This document shows, in pieces, positions 11,916-22,307 of a stretch of 64,000 nt of DNA. This DNA is from Pleurodeles waltl (taxonomy: Eukaryota; Chordata; Amphibia; Caudata; Salamandridae). The notes beneath the pieces are model-generated. The model ran no database searches. It worked only from the letters and a program-made list of their open reading frames with translations, and was not told the origin of the DNA. Where the stretch lies: the NCBI RefSeq assembly GCF_031143425.1, contig NC_090446.1, forward strand, positions 1,021,345,066 through 1,021,409,065, read 5' to 3'. The number at the start of each line of letters is the position of its first letter. Positions within the stretch are counted from its first letter, which is position 1. The translations under genes and the position numbers were made by a program.

Positions 11916-12562
11916 ATTGTGCACGGTACAAACACCAGGACATACTCGTTCCTCTTAGGGTGTCCCACTGAAGTACACCAAAAATTATCAATGGAATGTT
12001 GAATTAGTCTCAACCACTGGTATTTAGAGACCGAGACCGGGACCAAGAGAAAACAGCTAACAAATGTTAAGAGATTCAAAGTATTTATTTACATAAAATA
12101 TGGAATGTATACGGTCGCATATTGCTAAAATCATCAGCAGAATCAATATGTCACAAAAGTGGCTTTGTCAATGCTTGTTTCATGTAAGTGTCCATTATAC
12201 AACAGAATGCAGTCACTCAGAGAGATTAGCCAAAGGCTGAAATGGACTGGGTCCGTGGGCTATGCTGTGGTGGGTGAAATAAAAACGTAAACTGATACAA
12301 CAAAAGATCAGTGAAGAGTTCTCTGACAGCCCTTATAAGTAAGCATATTGTACATATAATGTTATTAAAATCAAAAGCTCTTGTATAATGCCATCCCTAA
12401 ACACGAACTGAGAGAAACCTGTAATCACCTGATCAATACCTGTCAATGCTAGTTCAGCTACTGCTTTGCTTCTAAACCTCTCACAGAAAAAACACAGACT
12501 AGACATGCTGAAAGGTTAAAATAGTAATCTCACAAAAACATAGGTATCTATTGTAATTTTAC

Positions 12563-12611
12563 CTTTTCTCCAATTGAGATGCAAGCTTTAGAGTCCAAAT
12601 CTCTGGGCGGC
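12563..12611 (-). CDS. MAP2K6: MAP2K6 coding exon 3 (pre-kinase segment)
   Basis: A 49-nt exon on the minus strand. It is preceded by a long T/C tract ending CTCTTCTACAG and followed by the donor GTAAAA. It supplies one base to finish the Thr codon of exon 2, then encodes PPRDLDSKACISIGEK and ends on a codon boundary. Human MAP2K6 has PPRDLDSKACISIGNQ at this place, directly before the kinase domain (NFEVKADDL...). MAP2K3 reads differently (DSRTFITIG), so the MAP2K6 assignment is specific. The next exon should begin with the kinase-domain start and was not seen in 1-12562. Confidence 0.9.
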
Positions 12612-14067
12612 CTGTAGAAGAGGGAAAAAAAAAAACAGAAGAACTTCATTAAGACTTATGACATGATCCAGGGCACTGCTGTATATATCACAGACCAACA
12701 GGGTATTGTAGTCTTCAATAAAGAGGTAAAAATGCAATGTTTATGTTATGGAATACAGGTCACGGACCACTTAAAGATCAAAAGATATAAGGATGTGATA
12801 GATAACTCATGCACAGCTTATTCAAAAGCTTGTTGATGCAGGTAAGTGTTGTGAAGGCCCATGATCCACGTGGATGATCAGCAATGTTAGGCCTAGAGCC
12901 AAGCCGCTCCAAACGAAAAGGTTCTCCCTAACAGCTTAGAACTGAACACCCCATCTCCACAAAAAATCTGATTGCAATTTCAGTCCAGCTTTGATTGTAC
13001 GATTTATCAGGCTATGAAGCCTGGACGTCCGCTGCTGAGGTGTACATACAAATTACAATACTTGTTTGTATGTTGGCAAGCAAAGCCAGCCTTTTGTTCG
13101 TTCAAAGTCAATAAAATGAGTACAACCAGGTTGAGGAAATGTTGTATTAGCATTGCATAGAAGCTATTACTACTACCACATCATCTTCTATAAAGAGGAC
13201 AGAAGATCAAAAACAGTACAGTATAAAATTATCACCAAAGGGGTAATTTAGGATTTGGCAAATTGGGAAAAACTCAGTAAACCAGCAGGTGTCTCGCTCC
13301 ACTAAACATTTGGTTTCCCCACCTCACTCAGATATCAGAGAACACCTTGGTTCCAGAATATGTAGCCTCAGATCGTTACTGGGCCGCAGACATTCTAGCA
13401 TAAGAAGGCCCACAGAACTTCAGAAGCTGAATTTACACACCCAGGGCCACAAGCGAGGCATGGAAATCCTAGGCAGAAAAATATTATTGCCCTTTGCTGC
13501 ACTGGAAGTGAGTTTTCCAAAGAGAAGCGATGGATGCAGAACATTATTTATTCTGATCATTCAGAGAACACATAGTAAGTACAACAGGAGCATCCAGCTC
13601 CCTCATGCTACACTCTCCAACTGTCTCCAATACGCTTCCTTAAAAAGCATTCCACACTAGGTCGGCCCTGCCTGTTTTAAATAGGTCCGGCCATGCCGGT
13701 TCTAAAGTCAGTTCCTATGTTTTACTCTCACATTTGTTCTCAGTTTTTTATTTTAACGTGTGGCATTCATTTCCAGTAACTTCACCTGGGAGGGGAGCCT
13801 GCCTGGTAGGAGCGGAGCTGCTGGGCTCAGTCTGGGTTAAATTGCCCCCCCTGCTTTTTTTGAACCTGATTTGATCGCTCTTACCACACCCCTGCTGGGT
13901 GGGCTATTTAATCATGGCAGCTGTGCAGAAGCTGCGGCTGTCTTGCTGCTAGGCTACTGACACGCCGACTCGCCACTATTTTAATTTTCTTGTAGCACTC
14001 TAGGTGCGAGAAATTGCCTGATTCCTGTCCCGGTTGGCGGCCTTTGCGAGGTCAAGCCCTGCCAGTT
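12612..14067. other. unassigned intron sequence
   Basis: Apart from the T/C tract and 3' splice site of the MAP2K6 exon (about 12612-12650 read on the minus strand), no coding exon or named element is seen. 13680-14060 is GC-richer with short internal repeats (GGTCGGCCCTGCC / GGTCCGGCCATGCC). Confidence 0.4.
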
Positions 14068-15560
14068 TTAACCCCTTCCGTGCAGAGGACAATCAGGAGC
14101 CGTCCTCAGACATGGTGCTCGTGTGCCAAGGACAGCTCCCAGCAATCCTTGGCAAACGAGTCAGAAAATCCCTCTGGTGCAGTCATCAAGGGTTTTCCTT
14201 AAAAAAGAAACAGCCTCGGGAGGTGAGAGAAGGCTTCCCTGCCTCCAGCGGTTTCTTTTGTTTTCAGGGAAATTACATCAGCACACTGATGTCATTTCTC
14301 TGAAAACAAAAATGAAATAAGCCGGTTGGCTCATTTCACTTTCTCTGCATCGGTGCTCAGGGGACTAGCTCAGTACCCTGAGCTCTGATCCAGATGGGAG
14401 AGGTAGCATTGGCAAGAGGAAAATCTCCCTTTCCAATGAATGGTACCCCTCCCAAGTGGATACCTGCTTGAGGATTGCCGTAGGAGGGCGAGCTTAGGCA
14501 CCAGGGTTTTTGTTTTAAATTTTTTAATACGTGGTGTCCCCACCCCCCTCAAACACAAACGGCAACAGATTTTCTGCTCCCCTCCCCCCAGGGGGGAAGT
14601 AAGCCCACTAGACATCAGGGAATTAAAAGAAAAATGTGAACGTTGGGGGCTGGCCACCAGCATGGGCATGGTTATGCCCCCACCCCAAGTGAAGGGGGTA
14701 ACGGTCTTTCCTACAGACTAAAGCATCTCACCCCAAAGGCAAGTAAGAGGATATTTGACTCTTTTTGTGTTTTGATTTTACATGTAGGCCAAGAGAGCTT
14801 GGCTAATTCCCAATATCGTCCCGCATGCAATGGTGAGGGGATGCACTTTTTTGACTTGGGTAGGCTGCCACACTAGAAAAAAAAAGAAAAAAAAACAGAC
14901 ACTTCTGAAAACTAAACATCTGGGGAAGTCTAGGGTTGTGTGCTTCACATGCACCCATGCGATTTTCTTACCCATAATGCCCTGCAAACCTCCAACTTTG
15001 CTTGAACTCAACATTTTTCCTACATTTCTGTGATAGAAACTTCTGGAATCCGCATGAATCTAAAAACGTCCTACCATCTAGCACTGCCTCATGTGTACCA
15101 ATAAAAGTTCTGCCCCACTTGTATAGGTATCCAAAGATGAATCAGCCTAAAAAAGTATGAAAAAAAAAAGCCAACTCTTTTAGACCCGCTTTGGTTCCCC
15201 CTGAGTTTTTTTATTTTGTACATTTTTAGGCTGGCTCTGCTTTGGGCACCCACACAAGTGAGGTATTATTTTTATCAGGAGACCAAGGCAAAAGCTGTAT
15301 GACAGGAAATTTGTGCCAGTGCAATGATCCGGCAACTTTTCCACACGAAAATGTGAGAAAAGAGTGACTTTTTATCTAAATTTGAGGTTTACAGGTGATT
15401 CTGAGTAAGAAAACGCTGGGAGACCAAAGAAGCAAGCCAAATCTCCATGGACTCCCCCAGGTGTCTAGTCTTCAAAATTGTCTGGGTGTGGTAGGTTTGA
15501 GTTTATGCATTCGTAAAGCACGAACAAATGCCCAAGGGTGTCTCTGCGCTGCCTCAAGTG
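14068..15560. repeat. second TTAA-type repeat block, inverted relative to 7260-9000
   Basis: Starts TTAACCCCTTCCGTGCAGAGG. At 14640-14705 it carries GGCATGGTTATGCCCCCACCCC...GTGAAGGGGGTAAC, the inverse of the end at 8807. From 14760 to 15560 it runs as the reverse complement of the 8740-7900 region (CTTACCCATAATGCCCTGCAAACCTCCAA, TTTCTGTGATAGAAACTTCTGG). It therefore belongs to the same dispersed family as the 6121-10072 insertion. No transposase. Confidence 0.55.
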
Positions 15561-15654
15561 CCTAGGAATGAAGAACTGAGACTAAAAGAAAAAAAAGCAA
15601 TAATGAGGAGATATCTTCAGAGATAATAGATTTGGATGGTTATTCCAATGAAAA

Positions 15655-16865
15655 CTGCTGCTGAGTACTACACTGACTATCTTAACTGCCACGTTTTAAG
15701 GAGTTTAATAAAAGATAACAGGTTTGGCTGGTCTCTCAGGAAAATGGGTAACAGGTTCCAGAGGTGGGAGATATAATGGGAGAAGCCGAGGAGGAATATA
15801 CCAAGCAATCCTGTTTTTAAGTGGTGCTGAGCTAGTCTGAAAGAGTGCTTTATGGGCAATAAAGAGTGCTTTAAAGGCAACTCTTTTGCTGATGGGAAGC
15901 CAACAAAGTTATTCTCTAGTCTTTGACACTGAATCATGTTTCTTTAGGTTTTTTAGTGAATGTACAACTGCATTTTGAATTCTTTGCAGTCTGTTTAGAA
16001 TCCTTGTTTGGGCTCTAGTACAGGGCATTGCAATAATCAAGTTTAGCATGGACCAGTAACGTGACCACAGTCTTCTGCAGCTCATGGGGTAAAAAGAGAA
16101 GACTTTTTTTAAAAACTATTTTCAGGGTGAAAAAGCATGAGGATATTAACTGATTCGTGTGGTCTGAAAAGGAAAGTCTAGAGTCTATAACCTCACCAAG
16201 AATTCTAACTTTAACTACCGGGGCAGGTGGTGGTCAAAGGAAATTTGGCCACCAGTCCAAGTTCCATGAAGAGGCATCAAGACCAAACAGGAGGACTTTG
16301 GTCTTTTCTGAATTCAACTTTAAGCAATGAGAGCTCATGCAGTCGGCAATCGCCGACATGCAGTTCTTTAAACGCAGGGCTGTATCATTGATGTTGTTAG
16401 TGATAGTGACCATGATTCGGGTGTCATCTGCATGTCAGACTGTGAAGAATCCAAAGTCCTGAATCAGTTTCATAAGGGAGGGTATGTAAATGGTAAATAC
16501 CGTGGTGCTTAGGGAGGAAAGGTTTGGATGTGAACTCTCTCAAATCCACTGAATGCCCTTTTCCATCCAGAAAGGTGCATAGCAGGTTCAGAGCTGATCC
16601 CTGGAGTCCAATGTCTGGCAAGCGTCTCGTTAGAATTGAGTGATTACCTGTATCAAAGGCAGCAGATAGGTCTAGCAGGATCACTACTGCCTTCCCACCA
16701 TTGTCTAAGATATCCCTCACTTCTTCAGTCACTGTAATAAGAGACGTTTCAGTGCTATGTGCTTTCCTGAAGCCAAATTGTGCATGAACCAAGACATTAT
16801 TTTGGTTTAGGCAACTCTGCAAGAGAGATGTTCAGATGTCTTTCGAGGATCTTGGCCATAAGCAG
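15655..16865 (-). pseudogene. L2-like LINE reverse transcriptase fragment (minus)
   Basis: The minus-strand frame 16424-16822 reads VHAQFGFRKAHSTETSL and KAVVILLDLSAAFDTGNHSIL, the RT fingers and first palm motif of L2/CR1-type LINEs. A further part at 16432-16380 reads ADDTRIMVTITNNI (the catalytic DD), then SSHCLKLNSEKTKVLLFGLD. 15950-15700 reads the typical tail LHWLPISKRV-like and PPRLLPLYLPPLEP. A small gap or rearrangement at 16440-16530 and several stops break it. The element's 3' end is near 15655. It abuts a plus-strand LINE head to head. Confidence 0.75.
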
Positions 16866-16869
16866 AAGC

Positions 16870-18180
16870 CAAGAGTTTGGCCAACAGTTTTTATCCTCCA
16901 AGAGATCTAACATGGGTATTTCTTAGGAGTGGAGGATTGATGCTGTATTCCAGACTGATGGAAAATGCCAGCTGCCATAATACTATTAAAAAGAGCGCAA
17001 TAGTAATGCCACTGTTGAAAAGGCCCAATCTGGACGCAGACAAACCAGAAATGTTTAGGCCTATCCCTCTGCTCCCTTTCTTTTCTAAGGTGGCGGAGAA
17101 ATACATCAACCAACAGATGCTGAAATATACTGAGACTAAGAACCTTCTACATAAGACTCCATCAGGGTTCTGCCCCCAGTATAGTATTGAAACTGTGCTG
17201 ATGCTTGCGTCGGAATCACTGAAACTCATTGTGGATGAACTCAGAACTGCAGCACTGATCATGCTGGGTTTGAGCGGGGCCTTCAACACTGTTTCCAATG
17301 GACTTCTAGTTAAACAGTTGTGGTCCTAGGGGGTTGCAGGCTTTGCCTTTAAGTGGCTGACCTGTGTTCTTCAAACCGCACTTATCAGGTAGTACAACAG
17401 ACATGCTACTCTCAGGGTTGTCACTCTCCAACATGGGGTCCAACAAGGCTCTACACTGACGCTTTCTAACTTGCATATGCATTCTTTAGCTGACGTGGTT
17501 GAGAGTCATGGCATAAAAATAGTGTCATACGCCGATGACACTCAACTTATTATCACCCTGACACAGGACAATGTGATCTCCGTGACCGGCTTTCGAACCT
17601 GCCTGGCAGAATGGATGGACCAGAGCTGCCTTAGACTGAATGCAAAGAAAACTGATGTACTAACTGTAGGGAAACAGCCATCCATCAGGTCCACAGCATG
17701 GTGCCAGATGTTTTAGGCTTGACACCAACTCCAAAACCAAAAATAAGGCACCTGGGAATCTGATTTGACAGCAATCTTATGTTTAACAACCAGATATCTA
17801 AAGTAGCGGGGAATTTTTGGGCATACTGAAAATACTGCAAGATCTTTGATCACCTTACAGAAGTGGCCAGGAAAATGCTAATCCAAGGACTCCTGTTCTC
17901 CAGATTAGACTATTGTAACATACTCGATGTGGGTGCTACCGAAGATAGATTGAAGAAGCTCCAGAGAGTACAAAATGCAGCAACCTGAACGCGCCTGAAT
18001 ATCCCTAGACACTCTTCTCTGAGACAAGCACTTATGAAATTGCACTGGCTCATTCAAAGCCATTTGTTCCTGCCATAAAATCCTAAACACCAAAGGCCTC
18101 TGTTACCTTCACACTCTGATTAAGCCATACAATCCTAAGAGGTGCCTCAGATCTTCGCAAGCTAGGTTAGATTATGTGCC
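16870..18180 (+). pseudogene. L2-like LINE reverse transcriptase fragment (plus)
   Basis: Frame 16877-17329 has AIVMPLLKRPNLDADKPEMF, RPIPLLPFFSKVAEKYINQQ and TAALIMLGLSGAFNTVSNG (first palm motif, with Asp changed to Gly). Frame 17471-17716 has VSYADDTQLIITL (catalytic YADD). 17990-18060 encodes the degenerate LHWL tail. Endonuclease and the true 5' end are missing. Stops and frame changes at 17329 and 17716 make it dead. Head to head with the L2-like fragment at 15655-16865. Confidence 0.75.
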
Positions 18181-18347
18181 CCCTTGAAAATGGATAGAAC
18201 CCCCCCTCCCTTTTTTTTTTTTTTAAAAAGATATTGACTCGTGAGTCGGCCTTTTAGGAAATGGGCCAGTTCCCCCCCCAAAAAAACCTGGGCATATAAT
18301 TTTATTTTTTATGTGCGTTTACCCCTGGGGGATTTTTTTTTTAAGAT

Positions 18348-18393
18348 GTGTGGTTTCTCTGGGGGGCACGATCGTCCCCCAAGGAAACCACAC
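18348..18393. repeat. 46-bp inverted repeat (hairpin 1)
   Basis: GTGTGGTTTCTCTGGGGG at the left pairs with CCCCCAAGGAAACCACAC at the right around GCACGATCGT. A near copy lies at 18581-18626. Confidence 0.7.
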
Positions 18394-18407
18394 AGCTATT
18401 AAAAAAA

Positions 18408-18705
18408 ATATGTATATATATATATATGTGTGTGTGTATATATGTGTATATACACATATAAATATAGACAGAGAGAGTAAAGTAGGCGAGAAATCTCTCA
18501 GATATATATATATATGTACATATAGATAGATATATGTATATATAAACACACATATGTAGAGATCACTTTCGTCACTGCAGGTGTGGTTTCCCTGGGGACT
18601 GTGATCAGCCCCCAGGGAAACCACACACTTACATATAAAAGTGATCTTTTTATATATACATATGGAAAGAGATACATTCTCTCCCCCATATATGTGTATT
18701 GTATA

Positions 18706-18755
<50 letters not shown>
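18408..18755. repeat. TA/TG microsatellite tract
   Basis: Interrupted runs of (TA)n and (TG)n at 18408-18465, 18500-18550 and 18700-18755, the last a nearly pure TA run ending at the DIRS terminus. All short frames here are low-complexity artefacts. Confidence 0.85.
18581..18626. repeat. 46-bp inverted repeat (hairpin 2)
   Basis: GTGTGGTTTCCCTGGGG pairs perfectly with CCCCAGGGAAACCACAC over 17 bp around a short loop containing TGATCA. Same family as 18348-18393 but with intact pairing. Confidence 0.75.
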
Positions 18756-18757
<2 letters not shown>

Positions 18758-18957
18758 GTTACCCACTAGACAGCTGTTCGTGGCATGTAGTGCTGCAGAT
18801 TCACATGCTTTGCATAAGTCCGCCATTTGGTGTTGGGCCCGGAGGGTTAGAAGTTGTTTTTCTTTGAAAAAGGTTTTCGAGTCACAAGATCGAGTGAAGA
18901 CTCTCTCAGTGATAGTGCGCATGGGCATCAAGTCCTTTGTTAGATTTTTTTCCCCCG
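18756..18957. repeat. left terminal repeat of outer family-2 DIRS (copy 1)
   Basis: AATGTTACCCACTAGACAGC, GGCATGTAGTGCTGCAGATTCAC, TTGGTGTTGGG, GTTGTTTTTCTTTGAAAAAG and TTAGATTTTTTTCCCCC follow the order of the family-2 terminus at 711 and 40370. It stops at 18957, where (TA)n and family-1 element B begin. Its element appears to resume at 36596. Confidence 0.68.
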
Positions 18958-18970
18958 TATATATATATAT

Positions 18971-19200
18971 GGAAAATGTCACTTACCCAGTGTACATCTG
19001 TTCGTGGCATGAGGCGCTGCAGATTCACTTGCTTTGCACATCCCGCCATCTAGTGTTGGGCTCGGAGTGTTACAAGTTGTTTTTCTTCGAAGAAGTCTTT
19101 TCGAGTCACGAGATCGAGGGACTCCTCCCCTTTCGGCTCCATTGCGCATGGGCGTCGACTCCATCTTAGATTGTTTTCCCCGCACCCGCAGATGGTGAGG
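18971..19200. repeat. left terminal repeat of DIRS B
   Basis: GGAAAATGTCACTTACCCAG, CATCTGTTCGTGGCATGAGG, CATCTAGTGTTGGGCTCGGA, CTTCGAAGAAGTCTTTTCGA and CATCTTAGATTGTTTTCCCC. It is inverted relative to 25870-26066 over about 190 bp. Confidence 0.88.
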
Positions 19201-19348
19201 TAGGATTTGTGTATTATAGTAATAGTGCCCATGCAATGGAGTAAATATGTATGTACATACTGTGGTTTAAAGTGATATATTTACAAATTTACAAATGTTC
19301 AAGATCAACTTTGAAACGGCTACAGGCTCCGGGGAGGCGGGTGGGCGC

Positions 19349-19450
19349 ATGTGAATCTGCAGCGTCTCATGCCACGAACAGATGTACACTGGGTAAGTGA
19401 CATTTTCCGTTCGATGGCATGGGTAGCTGCAGATACACATGCTTTGCATA
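19349..19450. repeat. internal complementary region of DIRS B
   Basis: Bases 19349-19408 are the reverse complement of the left terminus (ending GGGTAAGTGACATTTTCC). Bases 19409-19450 are the reverse complement of the right terminus (GTTCGATGGCATGGGTAGC). The abrupt joint at 19408/19409 marks the expected circle junction. Confidence 0.85.
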
Positions 19451-19485
19451 GACTAGTAAGCAGTTATCTCCCCAAAAGCGGTGGC

Positions 19486-20805
19486 TCAGCCTGTAGGAGT
19501 TGAAGTTGTTTGAAATAAAGTTCGTAGTACTGCTTGTCCTACTGTGGCTTGTTGTGTTGTTAACACATCCACGCAGTAATGTTTGGTGAATGTATGAGGC
19601 TTAGACCATGTGGCTGCCTTACATATTTCAGTCATTGGAATGTTTACTAGAAAGGCCATAGTAGCACCTTTCTTCCTAGTTGAATGTGCCTTTGGTGTTA
19701 TAGGCAGTTCCCTTTTTACTTTGAGATAACAGGTTTGAATACATTTAACTATCCATCTGGCAATGCCTTGTTTGGATATTGGATTCCCTGTATTAGGTTT
19801 TTGAAACGCAACAAACAGTTGTTTTGTTTTTCGTATTTGTTTTGTTCTATCAATGTAGTACATTAAAGCTCTTTTGATGTCTAATGTATGTAGTGCTCTT
19901 TCAGCTACAGAATCTGGTTCTGGAAAGAACACTGGTAGTTCTACTGTTTGATTTAAGTGAAACAGTGATATGACTTTTGGTAAGAACTTTGGGTTGGTTC
20001 GTAAAACTACTTTATGCTTGTGTATCTGAATAAAGGGTTCTTGTATGGTAAATGCCTGTATTTCACTTACTCTTCTTAGAGATGTGATGGCAATGAGAAA
20101 CGCTACTTTCCATGTTAAATATTGTATCTCACATGAGTGCATGGGTTCAAAAGGTGGACCCATGAGTCGTGTTAAGACAATGTTAAGGTTCCACGAAGGA
20201 ATTGGTGGTGTTCTTGGTGGAATAATTCTCTTTAGGCCCTCCATAAATGCTTTTATGACTGGGATCCTAAATAATGAAGTTGAGTGCGTAATTTGCAGAT
20301 AAGCTGAAATTGCAGTCAGATGTATTTTAATGGATGAAAAAGCTAGCTTTGACTTTTGAAAATGCAGTAAGTAGCTTACGATGTCTTTAGCAGATGCGTG
20401 TAATGGTTGAATTTGATTATTATGGCAATAATAAACAAATCTTTTCCACTTATTTGCATAGCAATGTCTTGTGGTTGGTTTCCTTGCTTGTTTTATGACC
20501 TCCATACATTCCTGTGTAAGGTCTAGATGTCCGAATTCTAAGACTTCAGGAGCCAAATTGCTAGATTCAGTGATGCTGGATTTGGATGCCTGATCTGTTG
20601 TTTGTGTTGATTTAACAGATCTGGTCTGTTTGGAAGCTTGATATGAGGCACTACTGAGAGGTCTAGTAGTGTTGTGTACCAAGGTTGTCTTGCCCAGGTT
20701 GGTGCTATTAGTATGAGTTTGTTTTGACTCAATTTGTTTACTAGATACGGAAGGAGTGGGAGAGGGGGAAAAGCGTATGCAAATATCCCTGACCAGCTCA
20801 TCCAT
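19486..20805 (-). CDS. tyrosine recombinase (integrase) of DIRS B
   Basis: 439 aa from the Met of MDELVRD. The frame stays open upstream to 21765, but that part is the shadow of the overlapping RT gene, so this start is a choice. It is the integrase of DIRS elements, which inserts the circular DNA copy by strand exchange rather than by a DDE mechanism. The N-terminal core-binding region is around residues 83-200 (LAPEVLEFG, KWKRFVYYC). Catalytic residues: Arg in TSLRRVSE (R244), H-x-x-R in AHSTRKKGA (H374, R377), Trp400/His404 in the segment before the active site, and Tyr410 in FTKHYCVDV. It overlaps the polymerase frame by about 270 bp in another phase, as is usual in this group. No internal stop, so potentially functional. 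Confidence 0.88.
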   Translation of the reverse strand: MDELVRDICIRFSPSPTPSVSSKQIESKQTHTNSTNLGKTTLVHNTTRPLSSASYQASKQTRSVKSTQTTDQASKSSITESSNLAPEVLEFGHLDLTQECMEVIKQARKPTTRHCYANKWKRFVYYCHNNQIQPLHASAKDIVSYLLHFQKSKLAFSSIKIHLTAISAYLQITHSTSLFRIPVIKAFMEGLKRIIPPRTPPIPSWNLNIVLTRLMGPPFEPMHSCEIQYLTWKVAFLIAITSLRRVSEIQAFTIQEPFIQIHKHKVVLRTNPKFLPKVISLFHLNQTVELPVFFPEPDSVAERALHTLDIKRALMYYIDRTKQIRKTKQLFVAFQKPNTGNPISKQGIARWIVKCIQTCYLKVKRELPITPKAHSTRKKGATMAFLVNIPMTEICKAATWSKPHTFTKHYCVDVLTTQQATVGQAVLRTLFQTTSTPTG

Positions 20806-22307
20806 AACGCATTGCCCTGAGATTGATCTTGTGGGTACCTGGATGCGAAGTTTTGGCATTTTGCGTTTTCTTTTGTTGCAAATAGGTCTATTTGTGGTGT
20901 TCCCCATCTTTGGAAGTAAGTGTTTAGTATTTGGGGGTGAATCTCCCATTCGTGGATCTGTTGGTGATCCCGAGAGAGATTGTCTGCTAACTGATTCTGA
21001 ATACCTGGAATAAACTGTGCTATTAGGCGAATGTGGTTGTGAATCGCCCAATGCCATCTTCTCTGTGCCAGGAGACACAACTGTGTGGAGTGTGTTCCTC
21101 CCTGTTTGTTCAGATAATACATTGTTGTCATGTTGTCTGTTTTGACAAGAATGTGTTTGTGGCTTATTATGGGTTGAAATGCCTTCAACGCTAGAAATAC
21201 TGCCATTAGTTCTAAGTGATTTATGTGAAACTGTCTCTGCTGAGTGTCCCATTGTCCTTGGATACTGTGTTGATTGAGGTGTGCTCCCCACCCTATCATG
21301 GAGGCATCTGTCGTTATTACGTATTGAGGCACTGGGTCTTGGAAAGGCCGCCCTTGGTTTAAATTTATATTGTTCCACCATTGAAGCGAGGTGTATGTTT
21401 GGCGGTTTATCAACACTAGATCTAGAAGTTGACCCTGTGCCTGTGACCATTGTGATGCTAGGCACTGTTGTAAGGGCCGCATGTGCAACCTTGCGTTTGG
21501 GACAATGGCTATGCATGAGGACATCATGCCTAGTAGTTTCATCACCATCTTGACTTGTATCTTCTGTTTTGGATACATGGCCTGTATTATATTGTGAAAT
21601 GCCTGTACCCTTTGTGGACTTGGAGTGGCAATCCCTTTTGTTGTGTTGAATGTTGCTCGTAAGTATTGCTGTGTTTGACACGGCTGAAGTTGTGACTTTG
21701 TGTAGTTGAGTGAGAAACCTAGTTTGTGGAGGGTTTCTATGACATACTTTGTGTGTTGTGAACACCGTTCTTGCGTGTTAGTTTTGATTAACCAATCGTC
21801 TAGGTACGGGAACACATGTATTTGCTGCCTCCTGATATGTGCAGCCACTACTGCCAGGCATTTTGTAAAAACTCCTGGCGCAATTGTTATCCCGAATGGC
21901 AACACTTTGAATTGGTAATGTACCCCTTGGAATACAAACCTTAAGTACCCTCTGTGTGAAGGATGTATTGGTATATGGAAGTATGCATCCTTTAGGTCTA
22001 GTGTTGTCATGTAGTCTTGTTGTTTGAGCAATGGGATTACGTCCTGTAATGTCACCATGAGAAAGTGATCGGATTTGATGTAGGTATTTAACGTTCTGAG
22101 ATCTAATATAGGTCTTAGAGTTTTGTCCTTTTTGGGTATGAGAAAGTACAGCGAGTAAACTCCTGTTCCTCTCTGATTAATTGGTACCTGTTCTATTGCA
22201 TCTTTTTGTAACAACGCTTGGATTTCTAGTTCTAGAAGATCCATGTGTTGTTTTGACATATTGTGTGTTTTCGGTGGGACACTGTCATGACCACACAAAC
22301 TTGCCAA
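20538..22307 (-). CDS. DIRS B reverse transcriptase / RNase H / methyltransferase-like polyprotein
   Basis: 589 aa, uninterrupted. RT: FLIPKKDKTLRPILDLRTLN (55-74), TLDLKDAYFHIPI (102-114, catalytic Asp), LPFGITIAPGVF (136-147) and FPYLDDWL (166-173, catalytic DD). RNase H: TTDASMIGWGA (D334), NHLELMAV (E366), KTDNMTTMYY (D391) and NQLADNLSRD (D442), a full D-E-D-D set. Residues 471-550 (IDLFATKENAKCQNF, YAFPPLPLLPYL, IAPTW) form the conserved DIRS domain downstream of RNase H, often described as Dam-methyltransferase-like; that function is unproven. The first ~16 residues (MASLCGHDS...) run into the inserted LTR-like sequence, so the native start is probably nearer the MSKQ Met at residue 17. 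Confidence 0.9.
   Translation of the reverse strand: MASLCGHDSVPPKTHNMSKQHMDLLELEIQALLQKDAIEQVPINQRGTGVYSLYFLIPKKDKTLRPILDLRTLNTYIKSDHFLMVTLQDVIPLLKQQDYMTTLDLKDAYFHIPIHPSHRGYLRFVFQGVHYQFKVLPFGITIAPGVFTKCLAVVAAHIRRQQIHVFPYLDDWLIKTNTQERCSQHTKYVIETLHKLGFSLNYTKSQLQPCQTQQYLRATFNTTKGIATPSPQRVQAFHNIIQAMYPKQKIQVKMVMKLLGMMSSCIAIVPNARLHMRPLQQCLASQWSQAQGQLLDLVLINRQTYTSLQWWNNINLNQGRPFQDPVPQYVITTDASMIGWGAHLNQHSIQGQWDTQQRQFHINHLELMAVFLALKAFQPIISHKHILVKTDNMTTMYYLNKQGGTHSTQLCLLAQRRWHWAIHNHIRLIAQFIPGIQNQLADNLSRDHQQIHEWEIHPQILNTYFQRWGTPQIDLFATKENAKCQNFASRYPQDQSQGNALWMSWSGIFAYAFPPLPLLPYLVNKLSQNKLILIAPTWARQPWYTTLLDLSVVPHIKLPNRPDLLNQHKQQIRHPNPASLNLAIWLLKS

Noticed and set aside
16891..17298. 135-aa minus-strand frame
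   Set aside because: Antisense shadow of the plus-strand L2-like RT with readable RT motifs.
20806..21765. N-terminal 320 residues of the 759-aa frame that ends in the recombinase
   Set aside because: Overlaps the intact RT/RNase H gene in another phase, low-complexity Thr/Ser/His sequence with no homology; treated as a shadow of the polymerase gene.
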